The notes under the pieces: model-generated
Database searches by the model: none
The model's input: the letters and a program-made list of their open reading frames with translations, nothing else
What the model was told of the DNA's origin: nothing
In this document: piece by piece, positions 47,255-59,222 of the stretch
Position numbering within the stretch: position 1 is the first letter of the stretch
Layout: the number at the start of each line of letters is the position of its first letter
Assembly: GCA_002150815.3 (NCBI GenBank)
Contig: NDFF03000394.1
Coordinates: 248,001-312,000, forward strand
DNA: 64,000 nucleotides
Source of the DNA: Grammothele lineata
Taxonomy: Eukaryota; Basidiomycota; Agaricomycetes; Polyporales; Polyporaceae
Reading direction: 5' to 3'
Program-made: the position numbers and the translations under genes

Positions 47255-47880
47255 GCCCGCCCGGTGGCGCGCTCGCGTTCTGATCGCGGAAAGTCGTGTA
47301 CATACATACGTGCCTGAGGGATGACGCCGCCCCTTCCCCGGGGTGGGCGTCGGATGGGTTCCACGGACTGCTCATAGGATCGTTATCGCACGCGCATGTG
47401 TCACTAGCTGTTGTACCACCACCAGGAACGGGAACGGGGACGGTGTAGTCTAGTCGTATTGTTCTTCCTTGGGGTCCATACATGGCTGCTCCAATTGATA
47501 CCACATCACATGCCCCTTATCGCGATGAGAGATAATTGGAAGGTTCATCGGTTCGCCGTTAGACCTCGGGAGTCGGGCGCGTGCGCATACTCGGAGTACG
47601 AACTTCGAAGTGCACACGATGGCGCGATTGATTACATGTCGAGAGGTATACGTATCCAGAAGCCAGAGTCCATGAGGGTATCGCTTAAAACAAAGGTTAC
47701 TTCCGTACATGCGTGTGCTGCAGAAGAAAAGAATGCGGTCGTGACGTGCCGTTAACAAAACGAGAGGGCTACAATCGTGGGGGTCATAACGATATAAGTA
47801 GAAAGTCCTGAACGGAACATCCGGGGTATACCGAGTCATGTCCGTGGTACCATCGCGGAGAAGTGGGACCAGGAACACCA
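47255..47880. other. convergent 3' flanks, no gene seen
   Basis: It lies between the stop codons of the inhibitor gene and the following minus-strand gene. It probably holds both 3' UTRs. Confidence 0.5.
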
Positions 47881-49829
47881 TCATGCAGAGGGCGTACCGC
47901 CCGCGGCACTTGCCTTCACCTCGTCCTTCGTCTCCGCAGCACCCGCGCCCTTCACCCCGCCCTTGACTTCACCCGCGTCTGTCGGCGACCCTGAAGCAAC
48001 GGGCTCCGCGAACCTCGACAGCACATTCGTGGTCGGTGGCGTCGGCGGCGTCACGGTTACCCCAGGAACGTCGCCGTCCGGCTCAGGGGAAGCCTGCACG
48101 GCATGCGTCGCGGGAGCGGGAGCAGGAGCAGCCGAAGAAAGAAGGATGGGGCTCGGCAGCGGGGGCGTGAGCAAGACTGGGGCAGCACCAGGTTCCTTGG
48201 AGTCGGCGGGTGGTGCGCCCCCGTCCCCAGGGGCGGGCGTCGCTGGCGTGGCGGGTGCGGGAGGGAAGTCCCACGGGCGCGGGACGAGGGCGGCGGGCAT
48301 GAGCCACGTCGCGGTGCAGACGACGCCCTGGCCTCTGTCCTGTGAGCGGATCATGCTGAACTCTCCGTCGATGTACTGCGAGATGTACCGCACGAAGGGC
48401 ATGATCTCGCGTACGCCATTGTTTGCGACGGCCAACGCGGTCAGGAAGTTGATCACGGTGTGTGCGATGGAAGGCACGTTCTAAAAGAAGGTCAGATTGA
48501 GCGCATATAGTGAGACATGAAGTCATACTCACACCAAGGTACTTTACTGACGGTTCCGGAATTGCTACTTCGAAGCCCCACCAATCTGAAAACGACTATA
48601 AGCTGTAATGCGCATGCGAACAAAAAGACTACTTCCTCACAAGTGATGACGGACATCCTATCGGTTGGGGGATATACACCGTCGTGCGACGGGAGAATGG
48701 ACTTTCCCGTGGCGTACCCCAGTGCCATCAACTGAGGCGTGATCTCCTCCACCCCCTCGATGACCGCCTTGGCGGTAGGAACAGCACCAGCAAGGAGCCC
48801 GGGTGAAGTAGCCGGTTGTCCGAGGCCAAGGTCCGGTGCAGTAATGAGGCTGACGACGTCCAGCTCGGAAAATATAGACTTCAGTTTCTCGAGCGAAGTG
48901 GTTGTGACGCTCGCGATGCCGCCCACCGCCTGGTTCGACACAGCCGTAAGATCCAAACTGCGCTCCTTGACCTTTGGTGATGCCTCAGGAGACGGAGCGG
49001 GGATTTCTAGTTTGTCCAGCGCGGCGAAGTGCTTCGCATGTACCTCCTCATCCGGATATGAGAGGCAAACCGCATGGATGGGCCCCTTGGGCAGGACCTT
49101 GATCTCTTCCCCAGACGCCGTCTTGCCTGTGACGACGGGAATGTCTGAGCTAGGCAGCTGCCGGAGGTGCGCAATAACCTGCCCGGCCGTCTTGGGCTCG
49201 AGAAGCTGCTGCTTGACCTTCCGCATCTTCTGCGCGTTCGGAGCCGCACCGATGCCAGTCGCTAGAACCTTGGACTTCTTCGGTGGAGCAGGACTCGGCG
49301 CAGCGAATGACCCAACGATGAGCTCGCGGACAACCAAGGCGGACTCGCGCGCGCGGTGCTCCGAGCGGGAAAGACGGATCTTGCGCTCAATGTACTCTTG
49401 GCGCGCCGCCTCCTCCTTGGCGACCTCCTCGCGGTGGGGAGGAAGAGCAGGCTTGCGGTCGTGCGCACCTTTAGGCTGGACAAGGTCGCGCCATGAGAAC
49501 CGCTTCTGTGCAGATGGCTTGAGCGACGGCTCTGCAGCTGAAGAAGTCGCCCCGCAGGGGCCGGAAGGAGGAGAAGCGGGTGCTGGGCCATGATCTGAAG
49601 ACGCCGTGTCCGACGAACCGGTATGAGCAGAGACGGGGGGCTCGACGGGAACTGGGGCTGGCGCGGCTGCAGACGAGTCCTCCTTCCCGCTGACTGCGGC
49701 GGTGGGATCGGCGGTGGCAGAGGTAGACGCGTTACTGCACGCGAGTCTTGGCGTCGGCTTTCCCTCGTCCGACGGCGCTGTCAGGAGCTCCTTCGACTTT
49801 CCTGCAGATGACCAGATACCGAACATCAT
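47881..49829 (-). CDS. protein of unknown function with conserved-looking C-terminal region
   Basis: Predicted 613 residues from exons 49829-48641, 48585-48533 and 48480-47881. A Pro/Ala/Ser-rich N terminus precedes a charged helical segment (about 125-175, EEVAKEEAARQEYIERKIRL). A central part follows (VKQQLLEPKTAGQVIAHLRQ and GPIHAVCLSYPDEEVHAKHF). The best preserved block is residues about 395-480 (YWWGFEVAIPEPSVKYLGNV, then AHTVINFLTALAVANNGVRE). The end is again Pro/Ala-rich. I recall similar uncharacterised proteins from mushroom-forming fungi but know no function. ATG at 49829 or 49826 are equally good starts; a further upstream ATG at 49937 is also in frame. No signal peptide is seen. 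Confidence 0.75.
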
Positions 49830-50804
49830 GCTGAACGGGACAGAGCGCGTGGATGGGCAGTGTTTAGGTCGCCGTAGACAAGAGAAGGGGAGCCTAGTCA
49901 CGCCAGCCTCGAGGTGAGACCTATATATGCTGATCACGGGCAGTCGGACGCCTTAAGGAAGAGGAGAGGTCGCAGCGGGTGAGAAAAGAGCAGAGATATG
50001 GGACAGAGCAAGACGATATCGGTTCTCTCTGTCACAGAACTTCTCGGACCGCTTCAAGCAATTCGTTGCGTCACGATCACGTGGCTTTACCCGTTGTGGC
50101 GTCGGCGGCCCGGCTGCTGTGCTGGCATCGCGCGGACGAATTCCACCTCCGTCGTCTTCACGGCGACGTTCTCCGAGAGACGGGCCGCCCAGTGGTACCA
50201 ACCCACACCAGGTTCTTGCGACTCTCACCACACCACCCTGGTTGTCCTCGAAACGAAGTTCTTTTCCGGCGTACTCGACTGTGGGCCCGAATGCTGCCCT
50301 ATAGCGCTAATTATCGCTTGTTGAAAGATGTCCAGTTGACCTTACTCACAATGTTAACGAGACACAGATTTTATCGCTGTACACGTGTTTGTGACGGCTA
50401 CTAGCATGTAAAGCCGGTGACGACTCAAGCTCATGCGTATGATGCTCAGATCCTTGGCCTGGACGATTCAGTTCAGCTGAGCATGATTAACTAGGTTTAC
50501 TGGTAGCAAAACGGCCCAGTACCTTCGCAACAGCGCTCCCCATAGGGCCTAGAGTGCAATTGAGAGGTGACTGGGATGTCGGAGATGCCGCCGGCCCAGA
50601 CCGCGTATGACGTAAGCGTCGTTGAGTAGCGGCGCGGCAAGCACAGCCAGCGTCTACATCGGGACGGAGCACGTGGAATGACGCGGGGCTGCGCCGGTGG
50701 GTGCCCTCAAGGAAGGAGACCCCCCAAACGCTCCATTACCTCTTGCTTCCGCTCCTCCACCGCTGTCTCTCGTGTCTATCTTACTGCCTCTATTTTCTAC
50801 CCAA
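49830..50804. promoter_or_regulatory. divergent promoter region, about 1 kb
   Basis: The stretch separates the starts of the minus-strand orphan and the + strand phosphatase gene. A CT-rich leader (ctccaccgctgtctctcgtg and on) precedes the phosphatase ATG. No gene is seen inside. Confidence 0.5.
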
Positions 50805-52162
50805 ATGGCATCCTCAAACCCTGATGGTCACAGTACGTCCCTTGTCTCGTTTCGCTCGTTAGCGGATTCTCATGGAAACTTCCATACATTGCCCACTAGC
50901 CCGAACTGCCTCGCAGTCAGTATGCCCGTCGTCCCGTCCATTATGTCGCTGACGTTACCTTCAGCGTATCGGATGATGCATCCATTCCCCCTTCCCTCTC
51001 CTTCAAATGCGCAGTTACAGACTCCAAGGGGCCCAGGCGGACCATGGAAGATGCCCATTCAATTGTGGTTCCATTTGCTGGTATTCGAGGCCAAGGTTTC
51101 TTTGCGATCTTCGACGGGCACGCCGGAAAGCAGGCTGCAGAATGGTGTGGACAGAACTTTGCATCGGTACGAGAGTTCATATCGATCTATCCTATAAATG
51201 CCAAACGCCCGCAACCCCTAGCGTCTCATAAATGCATTGCGCAAAGACATGTCTGCAATGATCCCAGATGTCCTGAACCAGACCTTCCACGACGTGGATA
51301 CCTGTCTCTCTAAACTCGCAGAAGAGTCAGAAGGCAAGATGCACGCCGGATGCACGGCGGTGACCGCATTCCTGCGCGTAGAAGATGCGAGCGGTGGTCA
51401 GGCTTTCCTCCCTCCCGGTTTCGAACTCGTCTCTCCACAAATACCCTTCGGGGAGAACCTCAACGAAGAAGCAAGTAGTGGAAGCAGTGGCGATGATGCC
51501 TCGAAACCGAAGGGCACCACGAGTAAGCTCTTGTACGCAATCAAGAGCATGGGTGGCGCGTCTTCACACACTCCACCGTCCGGTCATACAGACCCCTCCT
51601 CGATCAATTCGCTGTCCGAACAGAAGGTCATCGTTCCACCAGCCAACATACGTAGGGTGTTATACTGCGCAAACGCAGGTGACGCACGCGGCGTTCTCTG
51701 TCGTGCGGGAAAGGCCGTGCGTCTAACCTACGACCACAAGGGATCGGACAAGCAGGAAGCGAAGCGTATTATGGACGCCGGTGGGTTCGTTATGAGCGGG
51801 CGCGTGAACGGCGTCCTCGCGGTCACTCGCAGTTTAGGAGATTCGGCGATGAAGGAATTCGTTGTTGGGTCTCCCTATACTACCGAGACGGAGCTTAGCG
51901 AGCAAGACGAGTTCCTTATCCTGGCTTGTGATGGGGTATGTAATCGCTTTCGATTCTCGTTGGCGTCTAATAGCTTACCGTGCGTCAGCTATGGGACGTC
52001 GTCAATGATCAAGGCGCCGTAGACCTGGTTCGCAGTGTTTCGGATCCGCGAAAAGCCGCAGAAGAGTTGCTAGAGCATGCGTATCGCAACTACTCTACCG
52101 ACAACGTCACTGTGCTGGTCGTACGCTTCCGGGAACCTCCAGAGAGCGTCCGTTCAAATTGA
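50805..52162 (+). CDS. PP2C-type Ser/Thr protein phosphatase
   Basis: Predicted metal-dependent phosphatase of about 390 residues, Ptc1-like. Firm exons are 50921-51166, 51222-51935 and 51989-52162. Family motifs appear in order: RRTMEDAHS, FFAIFDGHAGKQAAEWC, MHAGCTAVTAFL, LYCANAGDARGVL, VLAVTRSLGDS, LILACDGLWDVV and YSTDNVTVLVV. The metal-binding aspartates (in ED, DGH, CDG, DN) are all present. A Ser/Pro/Gly-rich insert of about 80 residues sits between the CTA and CAN motifs. The first exon starting ATG at 50805 is likely, but its strong donor (gtacgt at 50833) is out of phase with exon 2. A weak donor at 50844 joined to an acceptor before 50921 restores phase. The N-terminal 15 residues are therefore uncertain. 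Confidence 0.9.
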
Positions 52163-53241
52163 CGGTTGTTCTCCCGGGGCTCCAAGTTTGGGTACGGGTA
52201 CGTCCCATGATGTTCACCTCTGCTTGCTAATGGGCTCATGCAACGTGCACGCAGGCTTCGGAAGTATACACGGCGGTTTTTTCACGACTTACCGCCGAAG
52301 GTGTCCTCGTCCGTCATCGATGAGAGCGCCTTCTGCACATTACCCGTCCCCAACTCCTCGCTGATTCCTATATCGAGATTCACGCTTGCGTCTAGTCTCA
52401 GTTCCGCATCCTCGCGTTAGTCCTCTGTCCCCAGGTCGATCCGGTCCATTCGATTGATTCCCTTGGGTAATCGTCTCGTCGCACTTATTTACTCGTCGTT
52501 GTCGTATTGAACAGTCAGATGTATCATATCAACCAGCCAGTCTCTCTACTATCATCTCCGTCTCGACAAATCATGACGAGTTCGACCTACAGCGTACAGA
52601 TGTAACATATATCTTCGATCTCGAAAGCTGCCTGACGCCGTCGTAATGTGACTATGAATAGCTTTACTCTAGCTTCTATTTTGAAGACTTAGTGCTGGAG
52701 GCTGCTGAAGGCCGTAAGAACCTACCGGAGTTCATATTGAAAGCCGGTGGGAGAACATTCTACAGAACATACGCGCGGAGGACACTACTGGATACAGTGG
52801 CTCTGGTTTACGGTACACATTCTCCTCTCATTAGCTGCAACAGGCTATAGAGCAGTGAGCAAATTTGCAACCAGCTGTTGTACCCTTTCAAAATGCATGG
52901 GATGTCCATCCGACTCAGAGTCAAATAGTCACTGACTGAGCCAAGAACGAACCGTGGATCACCGTGGGCGGGACTCTGCCGCAGGATGCCGTTGGGCGTC
53001 AATCATCATAATTCGACGTCATTCTGCAAGCTGTGGCGGGCGCACCGCCGACGCACTGCATTCGTCCTCCTTCCAACCCGCCTGTCGCCGCCTGGCTGCA
53101 AGTCAAAATCGCTGTCCGCACGCGCCTCTGTATTGCTAGCATCTCCCCTTCCTCTCGCACTCTTGTACAACTGCGGCCTTCATCCTTCGCTCCACGACCA
53201 TTCACGACCTTTAGCCTACCGACTTCCTAACGACACTTGCA
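52163..53241. other. intergenic stretch, no gene seen
   Basis: It contains the phosphatase 3' flank and the promoter and CT-rich leader of the transporter gene. No coding motif is visible. Confidence 0.5.
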
Positions 53242-55739
53242 ATGGCACAGTGGAACGGCGGGTCCAGCTCGCCACACCCCTATCAGCCTGTTTATGCTCC
53301 AGGTCCTTCCGCGCCCTACGCAGAACAGTATGCCCCACAACCTGGATACGATCAACAAGGATACGCCCCAGATCAAAAGTCGCCGTACGAAGGAGACCGT
53401 TTCAAGCCAAAAAAGAGGATTAACGATCCCATATTCCTCATTCTCTTCATTGCGCAGGTGAGCATCGACGCCACATCTCAAGACGTACTCGACATACTCA
53501 TCTTGCGCTTCAGTTTGTCGGGTTCATTGTCGTCTCAATCATCACCATATCCAAGTTCGTGAGTTCTGATGGTCTAGGCGGTGGTATCGGGACGGGTCAT
53601 ACGGGCACCCAGGTCACTCTGAATTAGTACGTATTTCGATTATTCGATTTGTGTAGTGAATTAACGGCTGCCGTCTCAGCCACACTGTGATCCTGCTACT
53701 CTTCGTAACTGGGGCAGCGCTGCTTCTGTCTACGGTATACCTCATCCTCACCCGTATGTTCACTAAGGCAATCATGCACATCACCTTGATTCTGTCAATC
53801 CTTTTGAACATGTACGTTTCGCATTATATTTTGCTCCGCCACCGACTGAAGGACCCCTGTAGTGCAATTTGTGTCTACTACTGGATCACCAAGTATTACT
53901 GTGAGCGACACTTCCGAGCACGTAGTTCTTTGTCTTACTTGCGGCTATGTACATAGCCGGAGCCATTGTTTTCACCGTCATCGCGCTTGTCTCCGTGCTA
54001 GCATACTGGGGTTACCGCTTCCGCATCCCCCTGGCGTCTCTTCTGCTTCAAGTGGTCATGGACATCACAAAACACCACAAGAGTGTATATTTTGTGGCTT
54101 TCATGTCGCTCATTCTCCAGGCTGCCCTCAGCGTGTAAGTGTCTTCTCTCTCGCCTTACAACTTAGCCTAAATATTGTATGCTATATCAGGTGGTACACT
54201 TTCGCCGTCATCGCTTCGTGAGTACATCGTTTCAGTCTTGGACTGTGTTTGACGTCAACTTCGTCCAGCTATGTGAGATACACCCCTGGTAGTTCCGGTG
54301 AGCAGCATGTTCTTCTGTGTTGTCTTGTTTCGGGGACTCACACCTCGTAGTTTGCGAAGCAGATAGCTCGTGTTCTTCGGCCAAAGTCATTGGCTTCATC
54401 ATCTACGAGACTTTCTCGTTCTTGTGGACGTCCCAGGTAATCGGCAATGTGGCACTCGCTACGCTCGCTGGCGGTCCATTTGGTTGTGAGATAGTAACTT
54501 CTTGATCTCGCGATGCGACTGCTTATTCGCCTCGTTCCAGGCTGGTACTACTTCGGCCCGCGTGCTCAAGGAATGATGGTACGTATATTGCTATTGACAG
54601 TCTTGTAATGGTTTGCATATTAACAGTCTTTTGTAGCCCAACCACCCCACTCTGACGTCTTTCGTTCGCGCCTCGACTCTTTCCCTAGGCTCAATAGCGT
54701 TCGGCTCATTGATCGTCACCATCCTCGAGCTCATCCGGATGTTGCTTAATGCTGCAAGGAACAGCGCGAATGCTGAAGGCCATCGTATGTTATTGCATTT
54801 CTGATGTCCTGGTCCCGGCTTACGTTATTATCCGTGAAGCTGTTGAGGCATGCCTTGCTCTGTGCGCAGAGTGTTTCATCGGCTGCATCGAGTCTCTTGT
54901 AGAGTACTTCAATCGGTATGTTGTGCGTTCAGTGCATTACGAGCATGAGACTCACCTCGTCTCGGTGCTAGCTACGCATATATTGAGATCGGTAAGTGTG
55001 AGCGGATAAACGTTACCTTCAGTCGCGCTGACACTGTATGCAGCGCTTTACGGCAAGTCGTACATCGAAGCTGCTAAAGACACTTGGCGCCTGTTCAAGG
55101 ATCGCGGCATCGATGCCATCATCAATGACTCCCTCGTTAGCATGAGTGAGTCTATTACGAGCCATTATGCCTGTAACAGTTGCCTTAAACCATTACACAG
55201 CTCTCACTTGGGGCGCATATGCCACGGGTTTACTTTGCTCGCTTTTCGGCTACCTCTATCTCCGATGTACGTCTGAATGATGACCTCCGCTGCATTGAGT
55301 ATATCTGACAGTTCGCAGACACGCATCCGTCATACAACGATGACGGCCAGTACACGGCACCGGTCGTGCTGTTTGCGTTCCTCATTGGTGTGCAGTGCTG
55401 TGAGTGACATCTTACACGGAATCACGACTCTTGTACATTGAACTGACTGCGGGCGCTGCACAGCCCTGACATTGTCTTCCGCGATCGAGGCGGGAGTTTC
55501 GACGATGTGAGTTACATCCGCTTTGCGCTCGCGCTACCTATTTTATTGCTGACCCTTGGGCCCCTCGTCTGTCAGTTTTGTTGGGCTGGGCGAGGACCCG
55601 CAGGTGCTCGCTGTTCGTGCACCTCAGCTGTTCGCGGTACGCGTCCACTTCATTTGGGAAATGTTTAGCATACTGAGACGTCTCTCAGTTGATTGCCTCG
55701 ACCTACCCACAAGTCGTTCAGGGCGTACCTCGGGTATGA
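53242..55739 (+). CDS. PNS1: choline transporter-like protein (PNS1/SLC44 family)
   Basis: Predicted plasma-membrane protein with about ten membrane spans. At least twelve small exons are visible, with GT-AG introns of 45-70 nt. Exon 1 (53242-53457) encodes a Tyr/Pro/Gln-rich cytoplasmic head, then KPKKRINDPIFLILFIAQ. Later exons give FVGFIVVSIITI, VILLLFVTGAALLLSTVYLI, AYWGYRFRIPLASLLLQVV, the family-typical ETFSFLWTSQVIGNVALATL, GWYYFGP, LSLGSIAFGSLIVTILELIR, CLALCAECFIGCIESLVEYF, YIEIALYGKSYIEAAKDTWR, and the closing Arf-like AIEAGVSTIFVGLGEDPQVL. The stop is at 55737-55739 after a last exon ending VVQGVPRV. Family members transport choline or act in membrane lipid homeostasis; the substrate of fungal members is unsettled. 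I did not fix every middle exon boundary. Confidence 0.88.
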
Positions 55740-56113
55740 GATGCATAGACAAGGGATTACTAGGGATTACTGGGGTTACAGCTTGGATCTTGGATGGTTA
55801 CAACCGGATGTATTTATTAGGATTCTGCGATTGGAACATGATGCCGAATAGTTCACAAGACATCACGTTCCGAGTTCTCGCTGACTCAGACGCTGCTCTT
55901 CCGAGGCGAAACGGGCAAGATATACATACGTCACTTCGCCACGTGGTTACTCAACATCGGCTGATGCGCCAATCTCGCCTCTTGCCACCAACCCATCACC
56001 CACCCTGTTCTTCCGCACTACCTACCAGGTCCCCACGTCATCCGGGAAACCTTCCTCTCTTCTTTCTTCAAGACGTCTTCATGCGGCTAGTCTGAGCGCA
56101 TCATAGAGCCCCG
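55740..56113. other. intergenic stretch, no gene seen
   Basis: About 370 bp between the transporter stop and the kinase start. It holds a 3' UTR and a short promoter. Confidence 0.5.
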
Positions 56114-58956
56114 ATGTGTGAGAATATCAGCCGGACGAGCTCTCTGGGCACAGTGGATAGCCTATTCGTGAGTGTCACTCGAGCTCATCTGGTGTATTCA
56201 CCAGAACTATAAATCTGATGCTGGGTCGACGGCCCAGAACTATGAACTTCATGAAGAACTCAAGTCCGGCGCCACCTCGACTGTCTATCGAGCGACCTGC
56301 CGGCGAGGGCGGTTGCGCAACCGCAATGTCGTGATTAAGAAGGTAAATCTAGCTTAAGGGGTAGACCACTTTACTGCAACCTGACTTCGGAACTAGACCT
56401 CCAAAGCGTACGCTGATCCCTCGTCTACGAGAGACGCCATCCGGGCTGCAAGCATCCTTTCTACATTGTGCCATCCATCCATCGTCACCGTCATCTCCTC
56501 GTTCCCCGCGCTCTCCGCATTTTATCAAGTCATGGAACTCTGCCACATTGGAAGCCTACAAGACTATCTGTTAAGTCGTGAACCAAGCATTCTCAGCGAA
56601 GAGGAATTACGAGGCGTCGCGAGGACTCTCGTAGATGCGTTGAGTTATATTCACAAGCAACGCATCCTCCATCGGGATATCAAGCCATCAAATGTCCTAA
56701 TAACTCAAGACTTTCGACTGGTAAGCATTATATGATTTTGGTTTTGAGTTCTTCTGTTCACTTTCTCCTAGAAACTGTCCGGGTTCAGTTCCGCAGTGAA
56801 ATTGCCGACCACTCATGCGACAGAGACGGTATTCTGTGGTTCTCCAAATTATATCTCGCCGTAAGACAGCTCAGTTGATCTATGTTCATACGCATATATT
56901 GATGAAGTTTAGAGAAATACTGTCTGGGAACCCCTACGGAATGAACACCGACATTTGGTCTTTCGGTTGTGTCCTGGTGACATGTCTATCTGGCCAACCT
57001 GCCTTCAATGTGAGCGTAATGCCCCGGTTATTTTTCTGCATATGCTGAATTGATATCTAGGCTCGCACTTCCGAAGATGTATTTGATAACATCTGCAAGG
57101 CAAAATACGAACTACCAAGTACCGCATCATATGAAGTGTGCGACTTCATTGGCGGTCTACTCCAGAAGGCAAGTTCGAAGCAATCAAGTGTTTTCGCAGC
57201 GCTGACCGCGAGGTACACAGCTCCCTCAAGATCGTACGCCCCTTCACCGTCAGCTTTCCCATCCCTTTTTCAAGCCGTCCTTGACCATCAAACCGCTCTC
57301 GCCGATATCGTCATCCTCCAGTCGTTCCGTCGTCCACAACTCTTCATCAATATCTCCCAGAAGCGTTCGGAAGGATGGGAAGGAATATCCGCCCCTACTC
57401 TCGAAGAATCCTCTACGCGTCCGCCCGGGCGTCATGAACAGTTTTAGCAAGTCGAAAAACACGCTCTACCCCAAGAGATTACCTTTAGCGGACATCACAA
57501 ATCTGTATCACGATAATACTCCCAGCGACACCGGTCTCGCAAATGGACCTTCTTCCTATACGCCTCGCTCTGTGACTTCGGACGCTTGTACTCAGAAAAT
57601 CTGGCCACTTCCAAATAACACAGGCTCGCCTACGCCTCCACTGACTCAGGATTCTGGGACTCCCTCGTCGTCGTCAAACTTCTCCCAACGCACTCGAGTT
57701 CTTTTGGAGCCACTTGCAGCCAAGAACAGGGACACACTGTCGATCTCTCCGCGCGCCAAATTGAGGCGCGTGCTCTCTAACCCCGGTGATTCTATTGCGG
57801 CACAAGTCCCTGGATCGACCCGTTCAACGCGGCCTCTTCTGTTCTCACGTGTCTCATCTGCGCCCCTTCCAAGAGTCTCTTCTAAGGCGACATCTGCTAC
57901 TGTTGTTACCTTTGGCGACCAACAAGATAGGCCTCATACCAGAGGGTTTGACTCTCAGCAGTGTCACTCAACGGTTTCAGGGCGCGGGAAGAGTCTGGCT
58001 CTGGTCTTCTGCACTAGCCTTCTCAAGCCGCAAACATATAAGGTTGCGCGAGGACAGCTCGTTATTCTTCCCTCCGGATCGCTGCTCGTCGACTTTCGAG
58101 AAGGCGAGCGTCGCAAAGGGCGTATTGGCAAGGAGGTTCTGGTCATTGACCCATACGCTTCGAGGGTATGTTGAATATTCACTGTCATTTTGAACTTCTG
58201 GCTTATGCGACGATAGATTGGCGTTTATGACGCTCCCCATCTGAGCACTCCGTGCTGTCTCGCCGAACCGACCGTCACCTTCATGGTTGAAGATATCCCT
58301 GCTCAATATGCAAGCACCCTGATCGACGCCGCGGACTTGCTGGACCGGCTAAACTCTCGCATCCCGAAGGTGTGTGACACCTGGTGGGCTCATTATCATA
58401 TCTTGACTAGGCATCGATCGTGCAGCTGGTCCACTTTCTTGGGAACGCAAAGTGTACATTAATGGCAAATGCGCCTCCAGGTGACGTGGAGATCCAATTG
58501 CCCGGGGATTCTGGCACAAATACCAAGGGCAAGGCGCAGGACTCCCGTGTCCGCATTCGCCTTAAACGCAAGACGCACACGCTTGAGGTTTGTCGATACT
58601 CGGCGATGACGTCTGCAGCCTCAAAAGGTGCAGGCGAGTGGATCAAGAAAGTCATACCCCTGGGCTCAGATTCGGCACTGGCTCACGACGACTGGCTCGC
58701 TCTGGACTCTCTGGAACGGCAGGCTATGGGCTATCTCGAGGATTTTATCTCTGTTTGTGACACTGCGGACAGAGTAGAGACCCAGCACAGTGCGTCTGAC
58801 GTGGAGAGAGCGGGGATAGGCGGGTTTCAATCGAGTAAACAGGGTACGAGCGGATCGGGCGGGCGCAGAGGGGGCTTTCTCGTCCGCAAGGAGTCGATGA
58901 GTGTTGCGAGCGCGACGTCTGTGATGAATGTTCCGCCGCGCCCCGGAAAGTTTTAG
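56114..58956 (+). CDS. polo-like (PLK4/SAK-like) kinase relative with altered DFG motif
   Basis: Predicted 812 residues. Exons: 56114-56167, 56205-56342, 56397-56720, 56772-56860, 56913-57009, 57061-57168, 57221-58165, 58217-58369, 58426-58956. The kinase domain spans about residues 26-285. It keeps the lysine (VVIKK, about 63), HRDIKPSNVLI (156 on), FCGSPNYISPEI, DIWSFGCVLVTCL and a closing DRTPLHRQLSHPFF. DFG, however, reads GFS (about 176-178), so the metal-binding Asp is absent. The glycine loop is also weak (LKSGATSTVYRA). A Ser/Pro-rich linker leads to a C-terminal beta-rich region (about 540-690) with VARGQLVILPSGSLLVDF and CTLMANAPPGDVEIQLP, resembling polo-box folds in SAK/PLK4-type proteins. 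The intron at 57169-57220 starts with GC (AAG|GCAAGT). Function could be as a pseudokinase or scaffold in division; that is inference. Confidence 0.82.
57169..57220 (+). other. GC-AG intron in the polo-like gene
   Basis: The donor AAG|GCAAGT is the standard form of the rare GC class. The acceptor (tacacag) before 57221 is the only one that joins LLQK to LPQDRTPLHRQLSHPFF in phase. Every GT donor nearby gives a stop or loses the conserved end of the kinase domain. Confidence 0.75.
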
Positions 58957-59222
58957 AGTACCAATATATCTTGTTCAGTGTTGTTACCACATTGTCAGTC
59001 AATCAGACTGTATCATGTCAAGTAGAGCGCAGAGGGCGTGAGCTTGCGGGTGTCGAATGCAGATGGAGGCCTGATCTGGGCGGCGATGTGGATCAGGCTC
59101 GATCGGGGGAGGCTGAGAGAGGCTGAGGCGGTGGCGGAGAGTATTTGAGGGAGCGCGTAGAAGCGCCCAGCACCACTCGTCCTCTTCCACATCTTTCGAT
59201 CCAAGAGCGTCGAAACCTGTGG

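Noticed and set aside
57136..57447. Frameshift in the polo-like kinase gene after LLQK
   Set aside because: Reading straight through leads to a stop and loses the kinase end, but a GC-AG intron at 57169-57220 restores a perfect family ending, so the gene appears intact.
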